Origin: Notamacropus eugenii
Taxonomy: Eukaryota; Chordata; Mammalia; Diprotodontia; Macropodidae
DNA: 64,000 nucleotides
Direction: 5' to 3'
Assembly: GCF_028372415.1 (NCBI RefSeq)
Contig: NC_092878.1
Span: 135,112,750-135,176,749, forward strand
Below are positions 21,814-33,837 of this stretch, in pieces. The first letter of the stretch is position 1. The number at the start of each line of letters is the position of its first letter. Made by a program: the position numbers and the translations under genes. The notes under the pieces were generated by a model. That model ran no database searches and was not told the DNA's origin. It saw nothing but the letters and a program-made list of their open reading frames with translations.

Positions 21814-24077
21814 GGTCTACTCAGCGCAGCAGCAGCCCTTCTTTCTCCACAGCGGTCAGCTACGACCCCCGGTTCCCCAGAAACCATGTCGAAGGGACCC
21901 GCAGTTGGCATTGATCTTGGCACCACTTACTCCTGTGTGGGAGTCTTCCAACATGGGAAAGTGGAGATCATTGCTAATGACCAAGGAAACAGGACCACCC
22001 CCAGCTATGTCGCCTTCACCGACACAGAACGTTTAATCGGTGATGCTGCAAAGAATCAAGTTGCAATGAACCCCACCAAAACAGTTTTTGATGCCAAACG
22101 TCTGATTGGTCGCAGATTTGATGATGCAGTTGTACAGTCAGACATGAAGCACTGGCCTTTCACAGTAGTGAATGATGCAGGCAGGCCTAAGGTCCAAGTG
22201 GAGTACAAAGGGGAGACCAAAAGTTTCTATCCAGAGGAAGTGTCTTCTATGGTCTTGACCAAGATGAAAGAAATTGCTGAAGCTTATCTTGGGAAGACCG
22301 TCACAAATGCTGTCGTCACAGTACCAGCCTATTTCAACGATTCCCAATGTCAGGCCACTAAAGATGCTGGCACCATTGCTGGTCTCAATGTGCTCCGAAT
22401 CATCAATGAGCCAACTGCTGCTGCTATTGCTTATGGCTTGGACAAAAAGGTTGGTGCTGAGAGAAATGTGTTGATCTTTGACCTTGGAGGTGGTACTTTC
22501 GATGTCTCCATTCTTACCATTGAAGATGGCATCTTTGAGGTCAAGTCCACAGCTGGGGACACCCACTTGGGTGGGGAGGACTTTGACAACCGAATGGTCA
22601 ACCATTTCATTGCCGAGTTCAAGCGAAAGCACAAGAAGGACATCAGTGAGAACAAGAGGGCTGTTCGCCGTCTTTGCACCGCTTGTGAACGTGCAAAACG
22701 CACCCTCTCTTCTAGTACCCAGGCCAGTATTGAGATTGACTCCCTCTATGAAGGTATCGACTTCTATACATCAATCACTCGAGCCCGTTTCGAAGAGCTG
22801 AATGCTGATATCTTCCGTGGTACGCTGGACCCTGTGGAAAAGGCCTTAAGAGATGCCAAGCTAGATAAATCACAGATTCATGACATCGTCCTGGTGGGTG
22901 GTTCCACTCGAATTCCGAAAATCCAGAAGCTTTTGTAAGACTTCTTCAATGGCAAGGAGCTCAACAAGAGTATCAATCCTGATGAGGCTGTTGCTTATGG
23001 TGCAGCTGTTCAGGCTGCCATTTTGTCTGGAGATAAATCTGAGAACGTGCAGGACTTGTTGCTGTTGGATGTCACTCCTCTTTCTCTTGGAATTGAAACT
23101 GCTGGTGGAGTTATGATGGTTCTGATCAAACGTAATACCACCATCCCCACCAAGCAGACACAGACATTTACCACCTATTCGGACAACCAACCTGGTGTGC
23201 TTATTCAGGTTTATGAAGGTGAGAGGGCAATGACAAAGGATAACAACCTGCTTGGCAAATTTGAGCTCACAGGAATCCCCCCAGCACCCAGAGGTGTTCC
23301 TCAGATTGAAGTGACATTTGACATTGATGCAAATGGCATTCTCAATGTTTCTGCTGTGGATAAGAGCACAGGCAAGGAGAACAAGATCACCATCACCAAT
23401 GATAAAGGATGTCTGAGCAAGGAAGACATTGAGCGTATGGTCCAGGAGGCTGAGAAATACAAGACTGAGGATGAGAAGCAGAGAGACAAGGTGTCTTCCA
23501 AGAATTCTCTTGAATCCTATGCTTTCAACATGAAGGCTACAGTGGAGGATGAAAAACTGCAAGGCAAAATTGGTGATGAAGACAAACAGAAGATCCTTGA
23601 CAAATGTAATGAAATAATCAACAGGCTGGATAAGAACCAGACTGCTGAGAAGGAAGAATTTGAGCATCAGCAGAAAGAGTTGGAGAAGGTCTGCAACCCC
23701 ATCATTACCAAGCTGTACCAGAGTGCAGGGGGCATGCCAGGAGGCATGCCTGGTGGATTCCCCGGGGGTGGAGCAGCCCCATCTGGAGGTGCTTCTTCTG
23801 GACCCACCATTGAAGAGGTGGACTAAACAACAGAAGAAAGAGCATTCCACACAGCTTTTCCAAAAATTGAAGGACTCAAAATTTGTAGCCAAGGCAGTGG
23901 CAGTTTAAAAGTAACATTTAAGCTACTGTATAAATCTGGGCATTCTGAATACTTGAATGTGTGCAGAGGGGAGAGAAGTGAACAACATTGCACTTTATCA
24001 GTACTGTAAACAAGTGGAAATGCAATTCTTGTCCTGGAGAATAAAAATTATTTAAAATTGGCACCATAAAAAAAAAA
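21814..24077 (+). pseudogene. HSPA8: HSPA8 (HSC70) processed pseudogene, full length
   Basis: An intronless copy of the constitutive cytosolic Hsp70 chaperone mRNA: 72-base 5'UTR, ATG at 21886, 646 codons ending at 23826 with the EEVD co-chaperone tail, 3'UTR, AATAAA at 24040-24045 and a poly(A) tail. It is flanked by a ~14-bp TSD, aagaattactttca, at 21800-21813 and 24078-24091, the hallmark of L1-mediated retroposition. Hsp70 signatures are intact: IDLGTTYS near residues 9-16, the phosphate-binding [10 protein letters not shown], and the glycine-rich GGMPGG tail. There are no indels. One stop, TAA at 22936-22938 (codon 351, CAA to TAA), ends the frame inside the ATPase domain; the remaining 295 codons stay open. 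Compared from memory with mammalian HSPA8, changes include N65K, R155C, R264C, T411M, R509C and W580R, several of them CpG-type transitions. Function as a chaperone is unlikely. Confidence 0.97.
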
Positions 24078-24091
24078 AAGAATTACTTTCA

Positions 24092-24460
24092 TATGCTTGC
24101 CAAGAAGGAAGCAAAGGAAGCAGTGTCACCCCATTCTCCTTCCATCCAATACCTCTCCTCCATCCACAACAAAAATCTAAGAAGATCAAGAGACTGAAGA
24201 GTGATGGAAAATGCAATAAGAAAACCCACTGAGGCATTTTTCTAAACCAGCGAGGAGGAACAAGAGCCAATCACCAATTGAATCATTCTGATTGCGGAGG
24301 TGGGTTATGGATCCAGCTTAGACTAAGTAAGAGAGATACAGAGAGGATCCTGGTCAACCAACTGCTATATTCTAAAAGAAAATAATGAATTGATTGCTTT
24401 TTAGTAAAGAAAACTGAGTATGTAAAAAAGAATCAGATTTCTTATATGTCACTAACAAAG
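24092..24460. other. Unassigned flank of the HSPA8 retrocopy
   Basis: The pre-insertion sequence downstream of the TSD. No gene or repeat recognised. Confidence 0.35.
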
Positions 24461-24544
24461 GGGGGGGAGGGAGGGAGGGAGGCAGGAAGGAAGGAAAGAA
24501 GGAAGGAAAGAAGAGGGAGAAAGAGAGAGAAGAGAAGGAAAGAA

Positions 24545-24619
<75 letters not shown>

Positions 24620-25226
24620 GAAGGAAGGAAGGAAGGAAGGAAGGAAGGAAGGAAGGAAGGAAGGAAGGAAGGAAGGAAGGAAGGAAGGAAGGAAGGAAGG
24701 AAGGAAGGAAGGAAGGAAGGAAGGAAGGAAGGAAGGAAGGAAGGAAGGAAGGAAGGAAGGAAGGAAGGAAGGGAGGAAGGAAGGAAGGAAGGAAGAGAGA
24801 AAGAGAAAGAAAGAAAGAGAAAGAAAGAAAAAAGAAAGAAAGGAAGGAAGGAAGGAAGGAAGGAAGGAAGGAAGGAAGGAAGGAAGGAAGGAAGGAAGGA
24901 AGGAAGGAAGGAAGAAAGAAAGAAAGAGAAAGAAAGAAAGAAAGGAAGAAAGAAAGAAAGAAAGAAAGGAAGAAAGGAAGGAAGGAAGGAAGGAAGGAAG
25001 GAAGAAAGGAAGAAAGAGAAAGAAAGAAAGAAAGGAAAGAAGGAAGGAAGAAAGAAAGAGAAAGAAAGAAAGGAAGGAAGGAAGGAAGGAAGGAAGGAAG
25101 GAAGGAAGGAAGGAAGGAAGAAAGAAAGAGAAAGGAAGGAAGGAAGGAAGGAAGAAAGGAAGAAAGAAAGAGAAAGAAAGAAGAAAAAGAAAGAAGGAAG
25201 GAAGGAAGGAAGAAAAAGAAAAGGAG
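24461..25226. repeat. Long composite polypurine microsatellite (GGAA, GAAA, GAAAGA)
   Basis: From 24484 to 25226, 743 consecutive bases contain only A and G. Blocks alternate: GAAA at about 24541-24618, GGAA at 24619-24795, then mixed AGAAAG and GGAA blocks. Open frames of 264-295 codons on both strands (K/E/R/G or S/F/L/P only) are caused by the periodicity and are not genes. The block structure suggests repeated slippage with unit interconversion. Confidence 0.98.
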
Positions 25227-25357
25227 CCTTTACCAAGGAAAATGAAACACATTAAAAAACTACATAAAATTAAGACTTTAAAATAAGCAAACGGAAAGTT
25301 ATGATAATTCTTAAAGACACTAGAGACCAATTGATACAATTAATTTTTTTGTTTTTT

Positions 25358-25605
25358 TTTTCAGTCATTTTTAACAGTGCCTGACTCTTCATGATTCCAT
25401 TTGGTATTTTCTTGGCAAAGATACTAGAGTGGTTTGCCACTTCCCTCTCCAGCTCATTTTACAAATGAGGAACTGAGACAAAGAGTTAAGTGACTTGCCC
25501 AGGGTCACCCAGCTAGCAGACGTCTGAGGCTGGCTTTGAACTCAGGAAGATGAATCTTCTTAACTGCAGGCATAGTATTCTCTCTGCTGTGCTACCTAGT
25601 CACCT
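25358..25605 (-). mobile_element. tRNA-headed marsupial SINE, antisense
   Basis: A T-rich start, 'ggtattttcttggcaaagat', core 'gtgacttgcccagggtcacc', and head end 'ctgctgtgctacctagtcac'. A complete antisense copy of the same family as at 20.76 kb. Confidence 0.85.
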
Positions 25606-26970
25606 GCAACTAACCTACCAGAAGCAACATAGATGAAAAAAGAAAACATGCAAGACATCCCAACAGACATCTACAGATGGTTAAATGACATTAAAAAGCA
25701 AAATCAGGAATGAACATTAGTAACAAAATCATTAAGCTATTAAGACCTTAAAGAAATGATGGATTGATGGAAGAAAATTAAGCTGGAATTAAAAGGCACT
25801 AAAATATATACTTAGTAAATAATAAAGAAAGGAAGTAATACTGAGACCACCAGGGAAAACTTTAGAAATCAGATGTAGATTCACTGCAGTGTACAACAGA
25901 ATTTGTCAACACATAGTAGAGAAAATATTGGTGAATAAAATCATTGGATTATGTAAATATTTGGAAAACATGTTAAATCAAATAGCAGACATGGAGGAGA
26001 GATCACAATATAGCTATCTCACTACTGATGACAATCCAAAAGATCTACAAAAATCATAGGAATATGACATCATAGGAAACTGGGGGAATAAAGAGAGGAG
26101 AGTCTGCCCACAACTGGCAAAAACCTGACATACATTTAGAAAGGATCCAGTACATGCTACTAAATACCAATATAATGAAGTTAATGAAAAACTTCAAAGT
26201 TTTCAAGGAGTACCTACAAACCTTGATCAATCAAAATCACCACATACTTCATTTGAAGGAGAGCAAGGGACAATCAGAACAACTGACATTAAACATATCT
26301 AAAATTAAGAATATTGGCCATGAGCACCAAATTAACTATGTATAAAAATTCAGTTTTCAGTTTCTTACAATCCAATCCAAGAAGAATTTGTTAAGGACCT
26401 TAATATATGGGGGGAAAACTGTACTAGCAGGACATGGATATTTGAAAAGCAATTTGAAAGTTTCAGAAAGATATATTGACTAGAGACTTATTTCAACAGG
26501 TAAGCCTCCCAGTCCAAAAAGATAAGTGCCTAAAACAATTTGCATTTCTCATTTAAATTAAATAAGTAAAACCGGTATAAATTAGGAGCTAGTAATATGA
26601 GAAATCACCATATTGCATTGGCCACATCCTTTAATGTTTTGGAAGGGTGTTTCAGAGACATGGTGGAAGGGAAAGAAGGAGGTGCAAGAATGTGGAAAGG
26701 AAGGAAAAGGGGGGAAAATGTCATGCATTAAAATGATCCCAAGATAAAGTTCATTTCTATGCTTAATTGAAAACTGAAGGTAGCTTTATCGATATTACAC
26801 AGTTATTAATATAAGATAGAGGAACTTAATGAGATCAGTTCTCCTAGATGTTAGGTAATGAAAAATAGTAAAATGAGACAATCTGTATTTCTTTCAAATA
26901 GACTAATAAAAAATACAATTATTACGTAAAAACTAAAATAGAACAAATTATTTTTTAAAAAATACATACA
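25606..26970. other. Unassigned A-rich sequence
   Basis: A-rich on the plus strand, in the style of a LINE coding strand. I could not match enough ordered motifs to name it; one short phrase near 25990 ('MEERSQYSYL') only faintly recalls L1 ORF1. Purine-rich 26640-26715 may belong to the L1 3' region that follows. Confidence 0.35.
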
Positions 26971-26974
26971 AGGG

Positions 26975-27205
26975 AGATAAGAAATACAGGTAATGCGGTA
27001 TAGAAATTTATCTTGCCCTACAGGACAAGAAAGAAGATGGGGATAAGGGAAGGGAAGGGTGTTAGAAGGGAGGACACATTGGTGGAAGGGGCAATCAGAA
27101 CGCAAGGTGTTTTGGAGTGGGGAAGGGGAGAGATGGGGAGAAAATTTGGAACTCAAAATTTTGTGGAAATGAATGTTTAAAACTTAAAATGAATAAATAA
27201 AATAC
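26975..27205 (+). mobile_element. L1/HAL1-type 3'UTR end, 5'-truncated
   Basis: 'aagaaatacaggtaatgcgg', 'ccctacaggacaagaaagaa', 'gtgttttggagtggggaagg', 'gggagaaaatttggaactca' and 'gaatgtttaaaacttaaaat' then an A-rich tail. It is collinear with the 3' ends of the two HAL1-like units at 58.9-59.1 and 62.8-63.0 kb. Confidence 0.85.
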
Positions 27206-27734
27206 ATACAAGTAACGATCTTATTTAGAGATAAGAGAAATATCTCTAACATTCAAAAAGATTAAACATACTATAGCAAAACGGTAGTAGTAAATATAGC
27301 AGATAAAATTTTAACAGTGCTTTACACATAGTAGAAACTCAATAAATAACTATATTATGGCGTTTAATCTATAAAAAACTGAAACATATTTGTAATACTA
27401 ATTCATGCTTCCCACCAAGCATTACCAAAGAATATGAACAGAAAATTCATAGGAAAATACATTTTTGTTAATATTTTGATAAAGATAAATCTGTGATCTC
27501 ATTGACATGGATACTCACTTCAGTGATGTAGACTGAAGCACATTTATGCCTTTTCAAACATAAAAGTATAGAAAAATACAATTTGAGAGACAAACCATTG
27601 ATTTTTAAGTGGGTGAAATTATCAACTCTGGAGGCACAATAGCAGTCCACTAAGACATATTTTTTTTCAAAATCAAAAACCAAAAACTGCCATCTAAGCA
27701 TGTCTACTCCCATCTTAGTATTCATCTCCTCTAG
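27206..27734. other. Unassigned sequence
   Basis: No gene or repeat confidently recognised between the L1 3' end and the antisense MIR. A MIR-like tail phrase 'gctttacacatagtagaaac' occurs at about 27320. Confidence 0.3.
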
Positions 27735-27875
27735 CTTCCTCATTTTACCTGCAAAGAAACTGTGCCCCAGATAGGCTAAATGACTTGCCTCAGGTCTAAA
27801 AGGTAGCAAGTAGCACACCCTGGATTTAAATTTATATCTTCTGACCCCAAACCCAGCATTCTTTCCACTATATAA
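27735..27875 (-). mobile_element. MIR-type SINE, antisense
   Basis: 'cctcattttacctgcaaaga', 'ggctaaatgacttgcctcag' and 'cattctttccactatat' give tail, core and head in antisense order. Confidence 0.72.
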
Positions 27876-28234
27876 AGATATGTCTCTCTCAATCCATTCA
27901 ACTCTTCTTCAAATCTACATCCATGAAAGATCTTGCCATTCATCTTTTTGGGTCCAAAATATATCCTAATAAACAGATTCTATGATAGAGTTCCACATTT
28001 AGAAGAAAAACCTTTTCTATTTAGACTCTGACTTGGACAGCATCCATAACACTGGTATCCAATTACCTTTTGTGAGCCCACTAGTTGAATTCCTTCCTGA
28101 TTACTAGTAAGAGGGTGGTTCAACAAAGTTACCCAGTTATTTCTTTGTATATTATATGATTTTGACATATGCACAGAAGACATTTTGCTTTTATGTATTA
28201 TACATTATATATGCCCTAGATAATAAGACTTTGA

Positions 28235-28420
28235 GAAGTAACATGACACAGTGGATAGCATACTAGTCACAAAGTCAAGAAGACCTGATTCAAATCTTGA
28301 TGGTTATATTAATTATGTGAGCCTGGATAAGTCTGTTAATTTCTCTATGTGTCTTGGGAAAGTCTTTAAGACTATGACTTACAGAGAAAGTGTTGACTTA
28401 CATTGGAAGAGAAAGTTGTC
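28235..28420 (+). mobile_element. tRNA-headed SINE, diverged
   Basis: 'acacagtggatagcatacta', 'aagacctgattcaaatcttg' and 'gagcctggataagtctgtta' match the SINE head and core, with a decayed tail. Confidence 0.65.
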
Positions 28421-28719
28421 TTTTGTCTCGGCATTCTCTATACTAGTGAAATCATAGGACAAGTCCTTATTTCTATTATAAAGGTTTAGGGCTGGTATTT
28501 TTGTCCTACTGAGTCAAAAGGATTTAGTAGGATTTTTTTTTCTGCGCCTCAATTCATTGAAGACGTGATCTACTAGAGAATATATTTTCCAAAAGCTGTT
28601 TGCTCCCTTTCTATGCCTTCATCAAGGATGCCTTCTATATACACATAAAATATTTTCAGAATTATGTTTATAAAGATGAAAGAGTGGGCACACTGGTTGA
28701 TCATTGATTGTTCATTGTT

Positions 28720-29320
28720 AGTTTTTGGGAAATAACAATAAGATGACAAGTTTTGTTAATAAGATGGAAAGTACAAATCAAGAAAACCTTGAGCCTGATG
28801 AAAAACAATAAAACAATAAGGAAATGTAGTATTTATAGGGTGGCAGAGACTGGGGAATTCTGCTTTATGGTTAGTGGAATAGTATCTTGATGCAAACAAT
28901 TTGGAGAACTGGGTAATAGTAATAACAAACTATAGAATGAAATATATAAAATATAGAAGAGTAATGACAAAAATAAAAAGAACATTAATAAGAACTCCCA
29001 AACCAATTATGACTTTTGACCAAATGATTCCCATATAAGGACTTGAATCCTAAAAACCCAATAAAAAATGGAAAAGGGACCTAAGGCACAAAACTGTTCA
29101 TAATTGCATAATCTTTTTATCTGTTTTTACTTGTTATTCCTAGTAATGACCTACTGTAAATCATGATATATTGGGGTAAATGTACAATATAATTTTAATG
29201 AGAAATATTAATAAAAGAAAATATGGAAAAATTGGAACACAATGAGATGAGCAAAATGAGAACTGCATTTTCATTGACTGTGATATTCATTAGAAAGGAA
29301 ATCAGAGTCAAAGGTAATTG
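28720..29320 (+). mobile_element. Old L1 ORF2 3' fragment
   Basis: 'gcaaacaatttggagaactg', a segment for 'tttgaccaaatgattccc', then 'aaaatggaaaagggacctaa' and 'aactgttcataattgcataa' follow the order of the ORF2 C-terminal region in the 51.4-51.7 kb L1 (which is on the opposite strand). No open frame remains. Confidence 0.55.
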
Positions 29321-29589
29321 ATTCTCAAGCCAACTTAGAACACAGAACCAGAATATTTCTTGTTTGTTTTCTGTTATGGAAGGGAAGGGCATAGCCTCAT
29401 CCTATACTGCTAAATAATTTTTTTATGAAAGATTGTTGTCCTTATTATATGTTTATTTATTTACCTGTGTTCATTACGATTAGGCTTATGGTAATGAAAA
29501 CATTTAGCAAAAGACTGAATAGTAATAGAATGCATGGGGCTTCTTGCTGCACATAAACTAGTGAGTTTTTCTGCTGGTCACATGATATC

Positions 29590-30010
29590 CCACCACTTCT
29601 GCAAGTCCCTCATTAGACGAGTATAAGGACCCACCCTTTATTTCCTCTCTGCTGAAGATTTAATTTTTAATGAGTTACTGGGACAAAGGGCATTTTAAAC
29701 AAATTAAACTGCTCCCAGTGACCTGAGAAGAAGTATAATAATCCTTACTCTTTCTCTTCATATTATTTTCCCCAGGATTATTATTGACAACTGGTCAGCC
29801 TGTCATGACAGAGTCCAATTAAAATTATATATCATTGCAAGTTTTCTTTTCTGTGATGTCAATATTCCCTCTGGATGAGAGATACTTCAGATAGCTTTTT
29901 TATATCCACTCCTGGGTGTTTTAATTTCCTGACAAATCTATCATGTGCAATTTACCATCAGGAGCAATACATCTCACAGCAATGATAAAAAGGTACAGAG
30001 CCTGGTTCTT
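29590..30010. promoter_or_regulatory. Candidate conserved non-coding element
   Basis: A stretch with no repeat resemblance and several homeodomain-type TAAT sites ('gatttaatttttaatgagtt' near 29660, 'ccaattaaaattatatatca' near 29815) and spaced GC-containing blocks, unlike the low-complexity flanks. Conservation is only suspected from its texture; nothing in the sequence proves regulatory function. Confidence 0.3.
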
Positions 30011-30394
30011 TCTCTTGCTTTGAAACAGGAAATGTGCACAAATGTTACTGTGTTGAGAAGTGCTTTTAGCCTAAACTATCTCCATATCCATGGATACTCT
30101 TAAAATAAAATCTAGCAATATAGTTAATGATGATGATCAAGCCAGTTATAACTGAAGAACCTTTTTGTTTGTTTGTTTTCTCTGCTTTTGGACCAGCGAG
30201 TCCTGAACATTGATTTAACAACTTCTCAAAGTATTTCTAGGAGGTATCATGGAATTCCAAATTCTCATATTATGAAAATGTTCACAATAAAAATTTAATT
30301 AAATTTTATTATAAAAATCCCTGCACCACAGAATACATTTAGGAAAGATGGGAACATTGGAAATTAAAAATCCATCATGGTGTTACAAATCCAT
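30011..30394. other. Unassigned sequence
   Basis: No repeat or gene recognised. Confidence 0.3.
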
Positions 30395-30690
30395 TGTTGA
30401 ATCAAATGAGATAATGTATGTAAAACACCTTGTAAAACTTAAAGTATTCTATAAATTCTTGTTACAATAAGTATCATCATCATTGTTCCTTTTGTATAAA
30501 TGTTTTACCTTCAGTTCATCCACACAACAAAAATTTTTAATTGTTTAGTATGTGCAGGTACTGTTCTAATTCTTCAGGATACAAAGAAAGACAAAAACAA
30601 CAAAAAAGATCCCTGTCCTCAAGGAGCTCACATTTAAAAGGAAATCAAAGACACAGAGATTGGAGATATGTTGTCCTCTTGCAGGAATTA
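30395..30690 (+). mobile_element. MIR tail followed by unclassified old repeat
   Basis: 30395-30480 ('tgagataatgtatgtaaaac', 'ttaaagtattctataaattc') is a sense MIR tail. 30530-30680 ('gtatgtgcaggtactgttct', 'gtcctcaaggagctcacatt') belongs to the unnamed family also present at 8.93, 33.13 and 34.74 kb. Confidence 0.55.
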
Positions 30691-30984
30691 GGGAAAAGGT
30701 TGGTGTTGCCATACTCCAATATTCAAGTTGTGATACAAAGCAAATCAGGTGGCGATGTAAACTAAATTGAAAATGTAATTATTATAGACAATTATGAAAG
30801 TCAGCATGAGATTTGGTTTTAGTTAGGAAGACATCAGTTCCATCAGTATATACAAGATACAAACAGAGCAACTAGGTAGTCTGAGAGGGGCTGGGACTAG
30901 AAGCTTGGTGGAACTGGAAAAACTTCCTAGCAACCCTATCTCCAAAAGCTCACTTTCTCCCCCTTGCATCTCCTCATTTGTCAA

Positions 30985-31245
30985 TCACTCTTCATACTGT
31001 TGTCATTTATCCTTTGTTCTCAAAGAGGACCAATGACATCTGGAGAGTGATATCTTGACTTGAAAATGAATTGAATTTAAGTCAGCCTCACTCTCTCATC
31101 CAGAGTCATCTGAGTTCATTGGCAAATATTAAGTCAGTACCACTGGCAATGGCCCTTGATACAGTGGGAGACCTTGGCCTTTTTAAGCTAATGTCTTTCC
31201 CAGGTCTCAGTTTATCTGAGGCAACACCCATTCAGCAATTAAAAA
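30985..31245 (-). mobile_element. Bipartite SINE tail segment, antisense
   Basis: 'ttgttctcaaagaggaccaa', 'gaattgaatttaagtcagcc' and the following blocks are the reverse complement of the tail at 45.78-45.96 kb ('ggtcctcttcaagaacaaag'). The tRNA-like head is missing or unrecognisable here. Confidence 0.65.
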
Positions 31246-31249
31246 CTAG

Positions 31250-32690
31250 TTAAGAATTGAGGAAAAAGATGGCTGTTTGCCTTTAGAAAAGAATAGTCTG
31301 GAAGGGAAGACCCTCAGAGCTCCTGGCCAGAATAGAAATGACTGCAGTTTACACTCACTCTGAGCCATCAAAACAAAAACAGTGAGCAAGTAAGGCTTGG
31401 ACTGTGGCCTGTTATTATCAAATCAGTGAGAGCCAGAGTGATTTGGGTTTAAAGATATAGTTATGTAGCTCTATTTGAATCCCAATGGGCTTTATCAAAG
31501 TCTGATTTTTCAGAGTTATATTTCAAGAAAACATAAATGAAAACTACATGAGACAAGAGTTGTCTCAGTTTTTTTGAGGGGATGAAGTGGGATGAGAGGA
31601 TAAAGAAGTAGGAAAGAAAAAGATATAGTCCCCAAATCTCCAAGATATTTTGTGAAGTATAAGTGATCAAAATTTACATTACTTTGGACAGAGCACCCAC
31701 ATGTAAGGGTATGCCTCCCAATGTGGATAGAGGGAGAAGAGAAGGAGGAAGAGCACTCCTCATACATGTTCTTGATAAAGGTACATCACCTTCTTCTGCA
31801 CCTACGTTGTCCAGTTAATGCATCATCCCACCCTACAGTTTTGTCCAAAGAATATATTGACTCTCCTTGAGGAGTTATATGAAGTTTACATCACACGGTT
31901 TCAATTTCATAACTTTATGTTTACTTTCATTTTTTACAAATTCTACTTTCATGCTTATCCCTATTGTGTAATCACTTGATATTCCTTCTGTATTTTAACC
32001 ACATAAGTTTCTGTTTTTTCTATCTTTTAAAAAATAAAAACCTCCATAAATGGTATAATTTCTTTTTTATTCATTCTTCCATTAGTAATGTGTATGTTTT
32101 TTTTCTATTATCTGAGGTATTTGCAAGTCAAACGCCTTTTTTCTACACATCTGTTGCTTGTCACTGGATTTGTTGAATTTAAATACTATGTGTCTCAAAT
32201 TCTGAGTATGAAAAAGGAAAATTGAATGGAAATTATAAAAAAAGAATCCTTATGGAGACTTAAAGAAAATGAATGAAAAGTCAATATGACATTTTATGAA
32301 TTAAATTCCATTTGCTAAACTACAAAAGTTACAAAGCAGGACCAATTACTACTCAATATCATCTACAACATAGACTTTAAGTATTTGAATTTAGAGCAAA
32401 ATTCTCCCTTGACAGTATTCCAAAAATCTATAAGTAAGAAATATTGAGAATATTGACAAAGCATTTGACAATAGTTATATTTATAAAATGTAAGTGAGGC
32501 AATCTCAAAAGAAGTTTAATAACTGTTAAGCTGTTATTTTAAAAAGTATTTATTTAATTTGTAACAAAATAATAATAAATAATTTATTTGATAGTACAAG
32601 AGCCAGAAGTATTCATAGGTGATTTCAAATAATGTAATCCTTCTAGTACGGAAACAATTTCCAAAAATAGAGAACTATAAGTATTTTACT
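31250..32690. other. Unassigned sequence
   Basis: No gene or named repeat recognised. The 31.9-32.2 kb part is T-rich and 32.2-32.7 kb A-rich, the latter perhaps a further part of the L1 fossil to its right ('aatattgacaaagcatttga' near 32450 resembles the L1 AEKAFD region). Confidence 0.35.
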
Positions 32691-32699
32691 TATTTTTTC

Positions 32700-33115
32700 T
32701 ATAAGGCAAATATGTTTTTAATCTCTAAAACTAGGAAAAATAAGACAGAAAAAGAAAATTATAGGTCAATATAAGCAAGAAATATCATAATTTATAGCAG
32801 AACAGAGCAATATATTTAACATTTTTAAGAAATAGGATTATGCCAGAATTGCAAAGATGTCTCAATATTTGGACAATATTCAGCATAATAAATAAATGAC
32901 TAATGATAATTATTAATAACTAGGAGCTGTATTAATGTAGTGGAGTACTATTAGACATTTCCACACTAACATCAGGGACAAAGTAAGTCTTCACTTTTGC
33001 CATTATTATTTGAAGTAGTTGAAGAAATGCCAAGCTATACTAATACAACAAGGAAAATAAAATTCAAAGAAAACGTGGAAAAATCTATTTCTGATGATTC
33101 AGTGCCACCTAAAAA
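32700..33115 (+). mobile_element. Old L1 ORF2 (reverse transcriptase) fragment
   Basis: 'ggattatgccagaattgcaa', 'gatgtctcaatatttggaca', 'cagcataataaataaatgac' and 'attatttgaagtagttgaag' keep the order of L1 RT sequence, compared with the antisense copy at 53.1-53.4 kb. Many stops. Confidence 0.6.
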
Positions 33116-33129
33116 GTGACTACTATAAA

Positions 33130-33242
33130 CAAAGCGTTTCAGGTTAAAAAGAACAAATATAGTGAGTCCCTGATGTCAAGGACCTTACATTATGCTGATA
33201 GAATACAACATGCAAATATAAACATCTAAGCATATAAGGGAT

Positions 33243-33315
<73 letters not shown>

Positions 33316-33825
33316 AGAGAATACAAACAACTGTAGGCATCGGGAAGATTTTTTTCTATAGAAGGTGGAGCTTGCACTAAGCACTGAATGAATCTAAGAA
33401 TCGTAAGACAGATGAGAAAGAATGAATTTTAGACTTGTACCAAAGAAAGAGGTGGAAGATTAAATGCCAAATATGAGGAACATTAAGCTTTCAAGTTTGA
33501 CTGGAAGTTCGAATATGTTAAGAGGACTAATGTGGAATACATCTGGAAAGATAGACTGCAATCAGATATATAAATGCTTTAAATGCCAATTGATGATTTT
33601 ATCATTGAATCAAGAGGAAATAAGAAAAGGATACTGAATAGGAGAGAGAAATGATTCTATATTTAAAATATTATTTGAGGAGCTGTGGCAGATAGATTGG
33701 AGGGAAGAGATAAAATGTTAGGAATCCAGTTAGGAAGATGTTGTAATAGGCTAAGTGAGATGTGAAGAGGACCTGAATTACGTTGGTAACCATGTACATA
33801 TGGTTAAAAGAATAGAAATAGGAGA
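33130..33825 (+). mobile_element. Unclassified old interspersed repeat, left part
   Basis: Phrases such as 'gtccctgatgtcaaggacct', 'atagaaggtggagcttgcac', 'gctttaaatgccaattgatg' and 'gaggagctgtggcagataga' belong to a long purine-rich old repeat that also occurs as fragments at 8.93 and 30.5 kb. It is split by a GA run and, to the right, by a bipartite SINE with a perfect TSD. I cannot name the family. Confidence 0.55.
33247..33313. repeat. (GA)n microsatellite
   Basis: About 66 bases of uninterrupted GA. The antisense frame reading alternate S/L is periodicity. Confidence 0.97.
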
Positions 33826-33837
33826 TATTGTGGAGAT

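Noticed and set aside
21886..22938. A functional short Hsp70 gene of 350 codons
   Set aside because: Intronless copy with poly(A) and TSD, stop inside the ATPase domain; a processed pseudogene is far more likely.
22138..23892. Antisense and alternative-frame ORFs inside the HSPA8 copy, including a 340-codon antisense frame
   Set aside because: Shadows of a highly conserved coding sequence; antisense frames are a known by-product of Hsp70 codon usage.
24442..25339. Long open frames (264-295 codons) on both strands
   Set aside because: They consist only of residues encoded by A/G or C/T codons and follow microsatellite periodicity; no gene.
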